DNA of 64,000 bases from Coriaria nepalensis. Its lineage: Eukaryota; Streptophyta; Magnoliopsida; Cucurbitales; Coriariaceae. The translations under genes were made by a program, and so were the position numbers. Shown here piece after piece: positions 12,701 through 26,023 of this stretch (positions within the stretch are counted from its first letter, which is position 1; the number at the start of each line of letters is the position of its first letter). The notes under the pieces are model-generated. The model saw only the letters and a program-made list of their open reading frames with translations. It had not been told where the DNA came from and did not search any database. Where the stretch lies: positions 2,991,001 through 3,055,000 of the forward strand of contig CP114495.1 of assembly GCA_027186245.1 (NCBI GenBank), written 5' to 3'.

Positions 12701-15700
12701 AGTATGGCGAAGAGATGTAAGAGAAATATGTCATTTTTTATTTAATAAAAAATTATGGAATTATTAATATGACAAAATTTTACATGTCACAAATTAAAAG
12801 AAGCTCGTAAACTAAAATTATTAAAAGCAGAAGTAAAAGTTTAGTGACTCTTCACAAACATATAAAGATCTTTTTGTAGTTTACCGATCACCATCACTTG
12901 ACTTATTATCTGATTCTGAATGGTAAACAAGTCATTAGGAAAAGTGACGGTGAAAGGAAAATGAAAGGTTATCTTTACATGGAAAAACATATTCAGTAAA
13001 GCAAGGCTCCATTTTTTTTCGCAGCATACTAGTTTAATTTTCATAGAGCAATATTCAAGTAACTTCTTGTTAAGATGTCCCGTAATTTGTAATAACAAAA
13101 ATTATGAACATAATTATTTGTATTAAAAAATATATATTGTGTTGTTTATGTAGTTTCTTGTAAGGTTAATTTACTCTTTTGTCTTCATTCAATTCGGTTT
13201 TAATAAATTCATTATGATATAATCTCCAACCAATTTTTAAAATTTTTTAATCCTTATAATCGAATTTCAGAAAACGATACTAATATAATATATTATTAAA
13301 AAAAATGATTATTATTTCGATTTAAAAAAAAAATTTAATTAGAATAATTCGATTTTTTTATAAGAAGAATTAAATGAAATAATTTAATTTTTTTTTAAAT
13401 ATTCAAATCGAACTAAATTTTTATATATATAAAAATTTCAATCAGATTTATTATACTTTATTTTATGAAAAATTAATTTATATCTATTATATATGATAAG
13501 ACAATCTAAAATAAAAATATATATAATTAAAATAAATTAAACCATCAATCCTAAAGCAAAGCAGGCAAAATTTTGTAGAGAACTTAGTTTTCATTTGCAT
13601 AAAAAGAACACTCTTAAGAGTGTACGACTCTACCACCGATAATCAAGAGTCTTCCACAGAATTGAAATATGAAATCTGATAAGAAATATGGTTCAAGGAA
13701 AACATTTACTAATGGGATTCGCACAGGTGGCAGGACATAAGTGGAAGGGTTCATCAAATGTGGTGTTGTCGCAGTGTACCAAATATTTGATATCGATGGG
13801 GTCCTTAAATCTTGTCATTTGTGTTAAATTCTGCAACCATTTTCTGACTCGTGTTCTTAATAATTAACCGATTAAGACAGGCCACGTGGGTTGTTGGCAG
13901 TAATTGTCTTGTGGGATGCTCCGCCCACTCACCAACTTCCACGTAGATGCTCGTGAATCTCGGCTTTTCCATTCCATGCCATGCCATGCCATGCATGCAG
14001 GAATACTCCCATCATCATCATCATCATCATGTACACATGTTTCCATAAATTTGCAGGTAGAAGCTCGTAAATGGCTTCGAACTTTGGGCAAAAACTATGA
14101 ATTGAGAAATATTTGCATTAATTATTTTAATTATTTATAATATATTTTTATTTATTAAATTACGAGTAAAAAATTTCACGAATTCGTTACGTTTGACAGA
14201 TGATATTAGCATAGTGAAATCTAAATACCAACACACATTTGAAATATTTAAAAAATATTTTACTTCAATTTGATGATATATATATATATATATATATATA
14301 TACATTCTTGGTAGACATCATTGATCCAGGAACTTATGTGGATTCTACGTTTGAGCGACTTGAAGTTGGTAAGATAATAATTGACTATACTCCTAATTTA
14401 GCTCTTCCATTTTATCATATTACTCAATTTGGTCCTCATTTTTTCTTTCATCTTTATTTGATTTTCATCCCTTTTATCATTTTATCATATACATACATGA
14501 TTGGGATATCATAACGTTATCATACATGATCGAGTTGTTGCCCATGACAGTTAAAAATGCATGACTTGTCAATACTATTAGAGATGTTTAGTTCAATTAT
14601 TTGAGATGGATAATGGAATCAAAATAAATAATATTCTTTGGCTTAGTTTAATTATATCTAAATCAAATAAAAAATTTTATTCTTTTAGAACATAATATGA
14701 GGAATGACTTATTTTTTTTAAATATATGTCTTTCGAGTGATATGATATTACATATTTATTTATGTAAGATATTTCACGTAATATTTAAAATTCATAAGTA
14801 TTTTTTCACCTTTTCTTCATATAATATTCAAATTTTAAAAAAATGAAGAATAAAAATCATTATTTATTGTTCATTTCGTGTATAACCTAACAAATGCATT
14901 TAAAGTCCACTAACTCTGTTCCCCCACATTCTCATTAGATAGTTCTCAACGATGAAAACTCTGGTTGTTAATGAAAATCATCTAGTGATTATATTATATG
15001 TGTTAGACATAATATCACTGTGATATTTTATGTAGTAGATCTCATACTTTGATATCATTCTAATAGACCCTACCAAGGGTTAAGCATGGTGAGGTATAAA
15101 ATGTTGTACATGAAGATTATGGGTGATCAAGATAAAATTTATTACTTTCGTATTTGAAAATTAGTCTTATAAATTATATTCTTTATTGAACAAAAAATCT
15201 TTGCAAAGTAGTGCGTGCGGTATAAAATGAGTTTCAATAAATCTATTATCGACATTTATTAAAGAAATAAATAGTTAATATATTTTATCTACTATGGTTT
15301 AACATTTAAATTATGTCCTAAAATGAATCGGGATATTGATAAGATAATATCCTTTATTTTATATTTATTATAGCCATGACATGTTCTTATGGAAGATAAT
15401 ACTTTTTCATCTCCCGAATAGTCTTGATAATTTATTATAAATCAATCTTGACTTGGAGGTTTAAGTTATTTAATCATGAGGTGATTAAGTTAAATATTTA
15501 ATTTAAAAGGTACTTCAAATTAAATGAATTTCATTTTGAATTAAATAAAATCATAAAGTGTTATGAAATCTTTCAGCTGACTTGATGTATAACCTAATTC
15601 GTGACAACATTAAGATTTGGTAGTAACTCAGTTTAGATTTATCAAAGAAAAAGAAAAACATATTGTTTTTATTTTATTAGTAAAATTATAATTTGACTTA

Positions 15701-18255
15701 TAGTTTAATTATAAGGCAAAACGGTAAATAATTATTTTATTAAATTTAATGTCATGCAACTCTTCTAATATATTTAGGTGTGATATTAATTTAATAATAG
15801 ATTAATAAATTATATTTGAACTTTTACATAATTATAAAAAGCTTATATGTGTATTTAACAATTTGACATAAAAGGTTGATGAGCCGAATTGTTAATTGAA
15901 TTTTTATATGCCAAATGAATCGAAAGGTTAATTAAAATACAGAAGCAGTTAGCCGATGAGATGGCTGGCCATAGGAGTAGGTTTTAACTCACTGTTCACC
16001 TAATCATATTAAGGAACTTTTGACTGGATTAACAATTAACTGGATCAAGCCCGCAAGTTAATTTTATGATAACTTAAAACCTAATAGGGTTATATATATA
16101 TATATGACCTATTAGTGCCAGCCGAAGACAAGTCTCCCCCTCTCTCTCTCTTAGGCAAAACCCTAGTGAGGAAATGCTAAAATTTTTGTTCATTTTTCTC
16201 AAACCTTTTAATTCATATGTTGAATTGTAAGGTTAAGGACCCAAAAAAAAAAAAAGGTCGTATGGATAACGATTAAAGGACAAACACATAAGCATCTATT
16301 TTTCCAACAACTCGGATTGCAAGAGAAGAAGTTGCTCATCCACCTCGCTTTACTCATCAAGATTGGTAACACTTTTGAATCTGAAACTTTTATTTTTTTT
16401 TAGATTTTCTGCAATTTTTGTAAAATCAATATATATAAAATATATGTTTGTTGAATGATTATTATTAAGTTGGGTTTACATTCTATTCGAATTGGATCCG
16501 AAAAAAAAAAAAATTTTTTTACCATATTCTTGCTTTTCTACATAAATACTAACAATAAACATGAACAAGTTTGAAGGAGATTGAATCCTTAACAAGTAGA
16601 GATTTGCAAGTTATTGGAAAGCATGAAATGTCTTAAGTCTCTCATCTTTGAATGTGTTGTCAAATTATCGTCTCATCTAAAACTTGACTTAATGAAAAAA
16701 AATACCTCCTTAATTATTATTATTATTATCTCATGGATTAATATTTCTTATTTTGAATCGAACTCATTGAATATTTGTGGACATCAAACCATTTAAACCA
16801 AAACATACTTAAAAGTCATTTTCTTCATCCTTTTCAATTCAACAGACAAATTTATTTTTGTGTGGCCAAGGAAAAAAAAATTTTTTTTCTTTTTTTTTAG
16901 TTTTTGACATAAAATGTGATTGAGCATGGAAGTTCTGTAAAGTAGTACTACTTTATGTTATCCTTTCAGAAACCACAGAATCCTCCTGATCATTCCTTTA
17001 TTCATGCATGTGGTCCTTATCACCAAATGTCATTCACGGTTCCATTAATTAAGTACTAGATACTCTTAATTAGAGTTTACCTCTCCATCGAATTTACATC
17101 TCATTACCCAAAAAAGTGAGAAAGAGTTTCCCGATTATCAATCGTACAATCTCGGCTTTTATAACTCTCGATTCAATAAACTAAATACTTGAATTTTCAC
17201 TCATTATCGATTGGTTCGATAATCCTATATTTGCTAGACGTTTGCAAGGTGAAACCAATTTTGTCATATCGTATTATTGTGATGATAATAAATTTAAATA
17301 AGTAAATAATAATAATTTTTATATTAATCACTCGAGTAATTAGATCGGAATTAAAAAAAAAAATTGTAGTAAACTCAAAATATAGAAAAATAAAAATTGT
17401 TAATATTTTAATACAAAATCCTAGATCTAAATGATGTTACTTTCGTTTACTATATTCTTTCAAAGAATTTACAATAAATTTTCATTAAGTTTAGAAACTT
17501 TCTCTACTTTTCCTCAAAATCCGAAATTCAACTTGAGCCGTACTCTCACCTTATATATCTCTAAAACTCATATGGATATAAGACTTATGTAAATCTTAAG
17601 ACTTATAAAAACTCTAGAGTCGGGAATTCAACTTAAGCTTTATGGTTCGTTCGGTTTTTATTTATAAGTGGAATGATAATAAATATAATATATTAAATGA
17701 GAATCGTTAGAATTATGAATGAAATATAATTTATAAAAAATTAAGGTAATAGAAATGATAATTAAATTTATATTTTTTTTTTCGATATTACAATCATCTA
17801 AAGAAGTTAATGAAAAAAATTGATTTTTCTCGATTAAAAAATCAAAAAATAATTTTTTTTTAATTCATAAAATAAATAAAATATAACCAAACATAAAAAT
17901 AAAATCAATTTTATTTCTTAATATCATAAAATTACAACCAAGTAAATCATCTCATATATATATTCTTCTACCCTTTTTTTCTCTCTCAAGTTAGTTTTCT
18001 AACTCATGTCTACTATCTAACGTCTGCCATTCAAAGAACAACTTCACAGACATTATGGATATACCAAATCGGTTGCATGAAAAGGTAAACATACAAATCG
18101 AACATTATGATCTGGATTTTGTTTATGTTAAACAAAGGGGTGTATATTAAGACAAACGCCGCATCGTGTTCTGTCAATCATATCACCAAATCAACCAAGT
18201 TAGTTGAACTAGGCAACTAGCTGAATAGCTAGCTAGGTTAAATCACCTGCTACAT
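12701..18255. other. AT-rich gene-free region with probable transposon debris
   Basis: No coding gene was supported. Visible items are a TGCCA-rich run at about 13970-13997, a short (CAT)n run at about 14010-14030, a (TA)n run at 14276-14302, and a TA run at about 16091-16105. Around 15.9-16.3 kb the DNA changes to a moderately GC stretch with a TATA-like run, CT-rich leader-like sequence and ccctagtgagg, which resembles the R/U5 part of a retrotransposon LTR. No LTR boundaries were found. G-box CACGTG occurs at 13883-13888 with no gene close by. Confidence 0.35.
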
Positions 18256-18259
18256 CAAC

Positions 18260-18376
18260 CACGTGGGTGAGCCCCACCCAACCCCACCTATCCACACTTT
18301 TAGGAATTTATATTTTTCTTCTCATCAATCATGATGATCAATAAATTGCTGTGTACAGCTGTCCCCTTCCACGTCA
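18260..18376 (+). promoter_or_regulatory. G-box and ACGT elements upstream of DUF1685 gene
   Basis: A perfect G-box CACGTG lies at 18260-18265 and a CACGTCA element at 18370-18376, about 320 and 210 bp upstream of the ATG. Such pairs of ACGT-core elements bind bZIP or bHLH factors and are frequent in ABA- or light-responsive plant promoters. Function is inferred only. Confidence 0.4.
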
Positions 18377-18436
18377 TCATCATTATTCACATGCACCATC
18401 CCATCTATGTCCATCAACATACATACAAAAAAGCAA

Positions 18437-18479
<43 letters not shown>

Positions 18480-18485
18480 TAATAA
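18437..18485. repeat. (AAT)n microsatellite
   Basis: About 15 units of a trinucleotide AAT/ATA repeat sit in the proximal promoter or 5' leader of the DUF1685 gene. The run is long and pure enough to be length-polymorphic. Confidence 0.9.
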
Positions 18486-18579
18486 AAAAGATTGATAGGT
18501 TTCTCTACGTCTAAACACCGCCTTAAAAAGGATCCTACTCTGTTTTCTTCCATCCGTGAGAAGAGAGAGAGAGAGCAAG

Positions 18580-19278
18580 ATGAGTACTTTTTCGAGTAGT
18601 AAATCGGAATCATGGGTTGAAGAAGGCTTAGAAGGAGGAGAGGAAATCTCCTTGAGAAGAATCCAGTCTGCGGATTTCGGCTCTGAAGAAGACGATCATA
18701 ATAATTGGTCGAAAATAATGCAGACGAAGAAGAAGAAGATAAAGGGGAAGAACAGTAAGAAGAAGAAGAACGACCAGGTCTTCATGCTGGAAGGGTACGT
18801 AGAAGCAGGTGATGAAGACGATCTGACGAGGACGAAGAGTTTGACAGATGAAGATCTTGATGAGCTTAAGGGCTGTTTGGATCTCGGATTTGCTTTTAGC
18901 TACGATGAGATCCCTGAGCTCTGCAACACATTGCCGGCGCTCGAGCTCTGTTACTCCATGAGCCAGAAGTTCAACGACGAGCTCCAGAAGTCTCCGGAGA
19001 AAGAGAATTCCCTGGCCGAAGCTGCCGACTCGTCGTCGTGTGCCGCCTCCGTTTCAAGTCCGATTGCCAGCTGGAAGATCTCGAGCCCAGGTGATTTGAC
19101 TTGACTTGACTTGACTAGTTTGGCTCCTCGGAAAATTTTGAATTTTCTCGGTCAAATTAAAAACCCTAGGTCTAAAATTTGTGTTCCCCTTTGTTCAGGT
19201 GATCATCCAGAAGATGTTAAAGCGAGGCTGAAATATTGGGCACAAGCTGTGGCATGTACCGTTAAACTATGCAGCTGA
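18580..19278 (+). CDS. DUF1685 family protein
   Basis: Two exons, 18580-19090 and 19199-19278, give 196 aa. The start is the ATG at 18580; an in-frame GTG further upstream is not a plausible plant start. The N-terminal half is charged, with a lysine-rich stretch (about residues 45-65, KKKKIKGKNSKKKK) that could act as a nuclear-localisation signal. The DUF1685 core begins SLTDEDLDELKGCLDLGF and continues FSYDEIPELCNTLPALELCYSMSQKF. The end, split by the intron, reads SSPG then DHPEDVKARLKYWAQAVACTVKLCS, which is characteristic of the family. The biochemical role of DUF1685 proteins is not known. The gene looks intact. Confidence 0.92.
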
Positions 19279-20079
19279 AAACAAGAGCGAAAGAGATCTA
19301 ATTGGAAGAATCAATTGAAGCCATTCTCTCTGTGAAAAAAAAAGGAAGCTTTCTGCTTCACTGATTTATCATCACTGCACAAACTAATATTTGAGGATTC
19401 TGCCAAATCCAAATTTTCGAAGAAGAGGAACAAATAAGAAGACGAAGAGTGAATCAGGTTCGTGATTAACCCATATGATCGATCTGACTTGTTAAATTCT
19501 TCGGAGCAAGATGTAATTAACTACTTATTGTAGTAAGATCAGAAATGATGAATAAACCTAGTTTAAAATAATTCCATTGTTTTTTCTCAGATTAATATTG
19601 TGATTGGTCGGGCGTTTCTCTTATGCAGAGCCTTAATAAGAGCCTCTGCATTCAGAGAGCTTTTCTCTGACCCCCATGGATATGTGATTAGGTAAACTGA
19701 CCTACTAACTTAGATCCCCTCTGAATTTTTATTTTTATTTTTAAAACTACTGAATAACTGACGAGACTGACATTTTTTATTTTTATTTTTATTTTTTGTG
19801 TTTGCGATCCCTCCGATCCAATGGCAGAGGCAAAATAACAAGAAAAAGAAAAAAACAGAGCATAATTTTCTGGGTTTCTGTTATGCTTTGTGGATTTTTC
19901 AATTGCCCTTTTGCGTTGTGTTTCATAGAATTTGTTTGAATAAGTGAATTAGATTCATCTTGGCTGTTTAGAAATTAAAATTATTTTTCGTGTTTATAAA
20001 AAGTAAATATTAATTTTTTTCAGCTGTCGGATATATTTGTGTTCAAGATAGATTTTTTCCGAACACCTGCCAGATGTGA
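19279..20079. other. 3' flank of DUF1685 gene
   Basis: This is probable 3' untranslated sequence (to about 19560, with aataaacc at about 19552 as a candidate poly(A) signal) followed by AT-rich spacer. No further gene is visible. Confidence 0.4.
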
Positions 20080-21410
20080 TTGGATAAAAATTCGAAGTAA
20101 ATTGAAATAACCGATGAAGGGTGATCGAATATGTCGGTCGATCGACCGATTAAATGTCAATTTTGGCCAATTGAAGATGAAATTCGGCCAATATTATGTA
20201 TTTGGCCTTTGAAATTCGGTCAAATTGAATTTTTCCTCAAAGAATATTAAGTTTCACAATGATTGATAAGATGATAAAGAATCGATTGTAGATTGCTTAT
20301 ACAATAATCGCTTAAAGTTCGATTTTAACCATCCTAAAGAAAATACAAATCAAGATCCCACATGAAGATTGGTTGAAATGCACAAATCAAGATCCTACAT
20401 CAAGATCCCACGAGGTTCGATGATGAAGTTGATCTTGTCCCCTAACACATGAAGATTGGTTGAAATGAACAAAAACCAATAAAAATTGGGCCAAACGACT
20501 TTTTTAGCTCTATTGTTGGTGAAGTATAATAGTTGGCCAAATTTGAAGCATGGTTGGCCGATTTTTTGCCATAAAGCAAGTGAATTTTTGGCCAATAAAT
20601 GATAAAAATTGGCAAGTACAAAAAATGTTAAAAAAAAGGACCTAATTTCTCTCCAAAAGCGATGAAAATAAAATTGTTGGCCAAGAAAAGAGGTTAACCA
20701 ATTTTTGCGCATAAAACAACTCATTTTCGGCCAAAAAGTGAAAGAAATTCGGCCAAGATGAAAGTGATTAGATGTGGGAACCTATTTTCTCCTATAGAAA
20801 TGCATCAAAATGACAACTTTAGCCTAATTTTCGGTCAGGTGAAGAGGTTGGTCGAAATTCAACTTGGCAGAGCATTATTGGATTGAATTTTGGGGATGGT
20901 GAGGGGAAGAAGTCAAGACGAACCTAAACCAAATAATGACAAAGTTCGGTAGAAAAGCTGAGGCCAAACCATCCCTCCAAAAAAAGGTGGATGTGGCACA
21001 CAAAGTGAGAAGTTGTTTTTTGGAAAAGGCTGAGTGAAATTCGACTTCAAATATATTACGAGAATGTCACTACAAAATTGCCTATAAATAGTAAGTTTGG
21101 TAGAAGGCAAAGATTCATTTGATCATCACCAAACACACAACAATCAAATTTTTCAATCTGTCTGATACTTATCATTTTCTTTCAAATTTCTTCGAAAATC
21201 AATATCTTTCTTTCTTTAGACACATCTTTTATTTTCCTTTAGAAATTATATCTTTTATTTTTTCCTTTAGATCCGATCATAGGAGTGTTATTGAGCTACT
21301 GGATTCTTACCAAAGAAAGATTTTGATCTATCGTTCACGGGCAATATGTTATTTTCTTCCATTTTATCATTCTAAGTTATTTAATTTATTCTTATCATAG
21401 GAGTAGAGTT
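20080..21410 (+). mobile_element. LTR-like block with TTCGGCCAA motif cluster
   Basis: A solo LTR or LTR fragment is inferred. A TATA box (cctataaatag, about 21082-21092) is followed about 25-30 bp later by a CA-rich leader (caccaaacacacaac) and pyrimidine-rich sequence, the usual R/U5 arrangement. Upstream, the 20.16-20.86 kb segment contains about a dozen variants of TTGGCCAA, TTCGGCCAA or TTCGGTCAA. It also holds a directly repeated acatgaagattggttgaaat at about 20358 and 20447. No primer-binding site, polypurine tract, target duplication or coding domain was identified, so the ends are approximate. The long minus-strand frame at 20395-20724 looks fortuitous. Confidence 0.5.
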
Positions 21411-23329
21411 AATATAAATTTAATTTCTTCTTAAATTTAAATATATCATTTAAATATATTTACTTTAACTCATGCTCTTATTCATCCAGTCTTTTAAACT
21501 TTAATTCCAAGTCATCTAGTTTCATCAATTTGGTAATAGGTAGTTAAATTGCATTGTAATAAGTAGACATGTTGAAAAAAAAAAAAAAAAAAAAAAACCT
21601 AAATTAGGTTTAATCTTTTTTCTAATTTAAAAGTCAGAATTATTTTTTCTTAACATATATTTCTTTTATTTTATAATGTAAAAAAGCCTTCTAAGATATC
21701 CACATTCATCATTTCATTTTTTTTCCAAGATAAATTTCATGAAAACCTCAAATTTAGATTTTAATAATCTTCTAAGTTATGCGTTAGTGAATTTTCATCT
21801 ATTTTTTAAAAATTTATTTATTAAAAAAAAATGATAAGAAATCAAAATTAGAGAAACATAAAAAAATAATTTTCATTTTTTCAATTATAAAAAGAATTTT
21901 TTTATAATTATTATGAAAAATAGTTAATAAAAAAAAAAAAGATGGAAAACAAACCGTACTCATTATTTTATATTTCGTTACTTATTAATAATTTTGAATC
22001 CAACACTCAAATTTCTACGAATTTATCTTACTAAGAATCCATTATGATATAGTAGTAGGAAAATGTGTATGATGAGGTGACATTAATCATACCATGTAAT
22101 ATCTCAAAATCAGATTTTGGGACATAATAATTATGAAAATGAACGTACGGCAGATCTATCAACAATCATGCTCTTCTGACGTAGCCAAATCATCTATCTA
22201 TCTTATTTATTTATAGTATACTGTAAAAAAAAAGGTTACTTTATAAAAAGCGATTTTGACATTTGGAATGATTTGACCGATTTGATCTGCCCGTTTGAAA
22301 GTGCAAAAGAGGGGATAGTAAAAGATAAATGCATATCCGGTCAAATTTTTTTTTTTTTTTTTTCAATTTTTTAAAAATTAATTTCCATGTCATATCTATC
22401 TCATCATCCTCGATGTAGATAAGTTTCAAAGATGAATATGTACCATAAAAGGAAAACCTAATTCCAAGACAACGCAATGCCTCATGTACATTGAAATTGA
22501 TACTGATTCGGAGAAATTCAAAATAAATGGTTAGTATGGTAAGTTTAATTTTTTTTTTCTTTTTAAATTAATTTCTTTTATTTGTTTTTAGTACTAATCT
22601 TGATGTGATATTATATTTTAGCGAGACGTATTGTAGGTGGACTAGTAGCAATTGAATATTTCTAAACGAACTCCCTATTATTGAAATTATATCTAAAACT
22701 TACGTCTCTCAGTTCCTTGTTATCAAGATAGCTTCTTAATTAAAAAACTTAAGCCATCATGAACGGTAATTTAGCGAATACTATTTGATTATAAGTTTTG
22801 TATTTTGTAATAAAGAGTGTTAGATTATATATATATATACACACACACACATGTATATGGTATCTATTGATTGATAAATGTATAAGTTTGTTTTTTGAAG
22901 TAATCAATGAGACAGTTTATTATGAATTATTGTAATGATTTCTGCATTCATCTTTTTGTGCCAATATAATTTTTGGGAATATTTGATAGTAAACAGTTTG
23001 ATTTTTTCTAAAGGATAGGGATAGATTACAAAACTATTAGTTACGAGTATATTAATATAACTACAAATTTACTTTACGGAGCGATGAGATTTTTGACATA
23101 TAGAATAAACTAGTAATTATAAGTATATTAACACAACTACTAGTTTATTTTATGGATTGATGAGACATTCAAACCGTAAAGTAAATTAGTAGTAATGAGA
23201 ATACTAACATTGGTGGAAAATGTGATTATTCTACAATTTGTTAGAAAATTTGAAGATAATAAATGCACTAGCCTTGAAGATAACAATGCTGAATATTCGG
23301 TAGATATATCATTTTTAGTTTTTTCGCTC
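21411..23329. other. AT-rich gene-free spacer
   Basis: No gene is visible. It includes a 23-A run (21575-21597), which could be the tail of a retroposed sequence, a poly-T run at about 22347-22364, a mixed (TA)n(CA)n run at about 22830-22850 and a short tandem repeat near 23.1 kb listed separately. Confidence 0.4.
23029..23215. repeat. Degenerate ~75-bp tandem repeat with internal dyads
   Basis: Two diverged copies start near 23035 (acgagtatattaatataact) and 23112 (ataagtatattaacacaact). Each is followed by a tttactttacgg- or tttattttatgg-type segment and a gatgagat/gatgagac block. A partial third copy begins near 23180. Each copy contains complementary segments (ACTAGTTTA and TAAACTAGT types), so short hairpins are possible. 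Confidence 0.55.
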
Positions 23330-23364
23330 CTTCAGTGACGAGGGGAGAAATAGGGAGATTTACC

Positions 23365-24659
23365 ATGGTGGGGAAAATAATAACAGAGAAGAGGCTTAAT
23401 AATAGATCTGGAGTACCGGCCAAATTGAGAGGCACGTGGTCTGAGTGGCACCAACGATTGATACGGTAGGTCCTAACCTCTTTTCAGGTCGATTTCACGA
23501 GTTATAATTTGATGAATCGTGCTCTTGAGGAGGGCCCCTGGTCAGTGATGGGACAATACTTAAACTTGTAAGTGTGGAAGCCAAATCTAGCATTAACAGA
23601 ACTTGATTTTTCAAAAATGGAAATGTGGGTTCAAGTACATAATCCGTCATTTCAAATGATCACATTCGAAGTGCAGAAATAGGGGAAATAATAGACGATC
23701 TTTTAATTGGGGATAAGGGGGGATAGGGGAAGGAGTGGGGTAAGAAGTGATGTTTGTGTTAGAGTAGCCATGGATATCGAGAAGCCTCCTCCTACTGGTT
23801 TCTGGGTATCTAGAATTTGCCCTATAATATTTTTCTTGTGGGAAGTTAGGGCATAACCAAAAATCCTGTAAGGAAGAAATTCAGATAGACCCTCATTTCC
23901 TGACCACATACAAATATAGACCTACATTGAAAACAGGGCCTATAAGAGATATTGTCAGAGATAGGAAAATGGGTGAAATAAAATGGAAGGATGCTGAGGT
24001 GTGGAGGAAATGAGAGGGTAAGGGGATGATTAGGCGTGGATGATGGAGGTGTAGCTAGGGAAGGAAGTATACTATATGAAAAACATGATGAGGTAGGGGG
24101 AGGTAATGATTGACAGCATATTCTTTTAAAAGATGTTATAGGGGAGTATGATGAGTCAGTATTGCAAAAGGGAGATGCAAAAGGCAAAGGGAAAGAAGTG
24201 TGGTTGGAGGACAGAACCTGCCAAGTTCTCTCAAATGAGGAAAAAATGGGAGAATTCAGTGAGATTGGAAAGGAGAAGGAGGTGGAAGCAGATAAAGCTC
24301 AGCTTGTTGTTAGGGATGATAATAAGACTGGGAAAGTGAAATACGCAGTAATGTTTTCTTCTGACGAAGAACCTGAGCAGATAGTTAAATGTCATAGCCT
24401 AAAGATTTGTGTCTTAGCTGGAAGTCTTAAAAGCCTGAGTTTGAAGAGGAAATACGAAGAGGATATGTTTAGTCAGCTACAGATAAGGGAAAAAGTGATG
24501 AAAATTGTCGGTGACCATGATAATTCTAAAGCAGCCACAAATGACCATGATAATTCTAATGGGGAGCCAGGTGCTGAAGTGAGAGTTGCTAAAGTGAGGA
24601 GGAATCGAACTGTTAAGCAAAAAAGGATAGAGCGAGGCAAAGGAAGAAAGGGGAAATGA
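23365..24659 (+). pseudogene. LINE ORF1-like region (DUF4283-type), broken
   Basis: The region begins MVGKIITEKRLNNRSG and soon meets a stop. A downstream piece resembles the DUF4283 signature of plant LINE ORF1 (NRALEEGPWSVMGQYL). The later lysine/glutamate-rich frame at 24162-24659 is the probable end of ORF1 and has basic stretches near its C terminus (RGKGRKGK). ORF1 proteins bind element RNA. This copy is not translatable as a whole. Confidence 0.65.
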
Positions 24660-24783
24660 TGAAGGGGGAAGATCCTAATTGTATGATGGGTGGGAAAGAG
24701 AATGTGGAGCCTAACAGACTACTGTGCTTTGGAAATCAACAAGAAAATGGCGGTGGTAGCCCGCCTATAGCCACACATGAGCC

Positions 24784-25480
24784 ATGAGAGCATTATCTTG
24801 GAATTGTCAAGGGGTGGGAACCTCTTGATAGTTCGAGCTCTTCATGAGCTTAGAAAGAAATATGATCCCAAGATAGTCTTTCTAATAATGGAAACAAAAT
24901 ATAAGAGGAGGAAGTTGGAGAATTTGAGAAGGAGGTGAGATTTGATGATTGCTCTATGTGGATCCTATAGGGAAGGGAGTGGGTCTTGCACTTTGGTGGG
25001 ATGACTTGGTGGAAATTGAGATCGTTAATGCAAATGAAAACTGCATAGACAGTAGCATCAAGTTCTCAAATTGTGATAAGGAGGTGAGGTGGTGTTGGGT
25101 GTATGGCAATCCGGAGATCAAGGCTAGAAGATTATTGTGGGAGGAGCTGGCCAGGGAAGCTAAACGATTAGTTAGGCCTTGGGTGTGTTGCGGGGATTTC
25201 AATGATATTATAAGCAATTTGGAAAAGGAGGGGGGTGTTGAAAAACCTGTTTGAGTTTATTGGTGTTCCAATCAACGGTGCATGAGTGTGGACTTGTGGT
25301 GATCCCTTCTAAAGAGGTTAGATTCACGTGGGAAAACAATAGAGATGAGGATCCTAGTTGTGAAAAGATAGATTTGGTTCTTGCTAATGTCGAATGAAGG
25401 GAGGAATTTTCGAGGAATCAAATTTTTAACCTTCCCATTGTGGGATCGGATCATTCACCAATTTTAATTGATCTTGACTA
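24784..25480 (+). pseudogene. LINE APE-type endonuclease domain, broken
   Basis: The domain opens with MRALSWNCQGVG, the conserved N-terminal strand of plant L1 endonucleases. It then shows GVGLALWWDD, WVCCGDFNDI (the GDFN metal-site motif) and IVGSDHSPILIDLD (the SDH motif). Several in-frame stops and at least one frameshift interrupt it, so the domain that nicks target DNA cannot be produced intact. Confidence 0.8.
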
Positions 25481-26023
25481 TCAAGATAATAGAACTCCTA
25501 AATTATTTAAATTTGAGATAATGTGGGCAAGTCATCCTCAATGTGAAGACGTTGTTAAAGAAGGTTTGTTGAAGGAGGTTAGTGGTTCTAATGCATATCA
25601 GTGGGTTCAAATGCTTGAGAATTGAAAAGCCTTGTTAATAAATTGGAGTAGGGCACATTTTCCTAATAATAGGAAGTTAATTGATATAATTTCCAAGGAA
25701 AAATATGGATTACTCTAAAGAAAACAAGGACAAGGTGCAAGTGTTGATCTCTGATCTTAATGATGCTTGGGCTAGGGAGGAGATGTTTTGGTATCAAAAA
25801 TCAAGAATAAGCTGGCTCACTTTTGGTGATAAGAATTCCAAATTCTTTCACCAAGAAATTCAAAACAGAAGACAAATGAATAAAATCCTTCAGATTAAGA
25901 ATGAGGGGGGAGAGTGGCTAGAAAGAGAGGACCAAATTGCCAATGAATTCAAGCTTCTATCAACAACTTTTTAAATATAGTGGAGAGAGAGATTGAGGTG
26001 ACCTTCTGGATTGTGTTCCTCAT

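Noticed and set aside
13965..14035. ATGCC/ATC repeats as a coding tract
   Set aside because: They are short simple repeats with frames open on both strands and no homology.
18556..18579. Eight-codon N-terminal extension of the DUF1685 protein
   Set aside because: It would begin at GTG; the first ATG in frame is at 18580.
20395..20724. Minus-strand 109-codon frame rich in Phe, Trp and Leu
   Set aside because: It arises from repeats of the GGCCAA motif in the LTR-like block and shows no homology.
24949..25254. Independent gene with GDFN motif
   Set aside because: The motif and neighbours belong to the endonuclease domain of the LINE.
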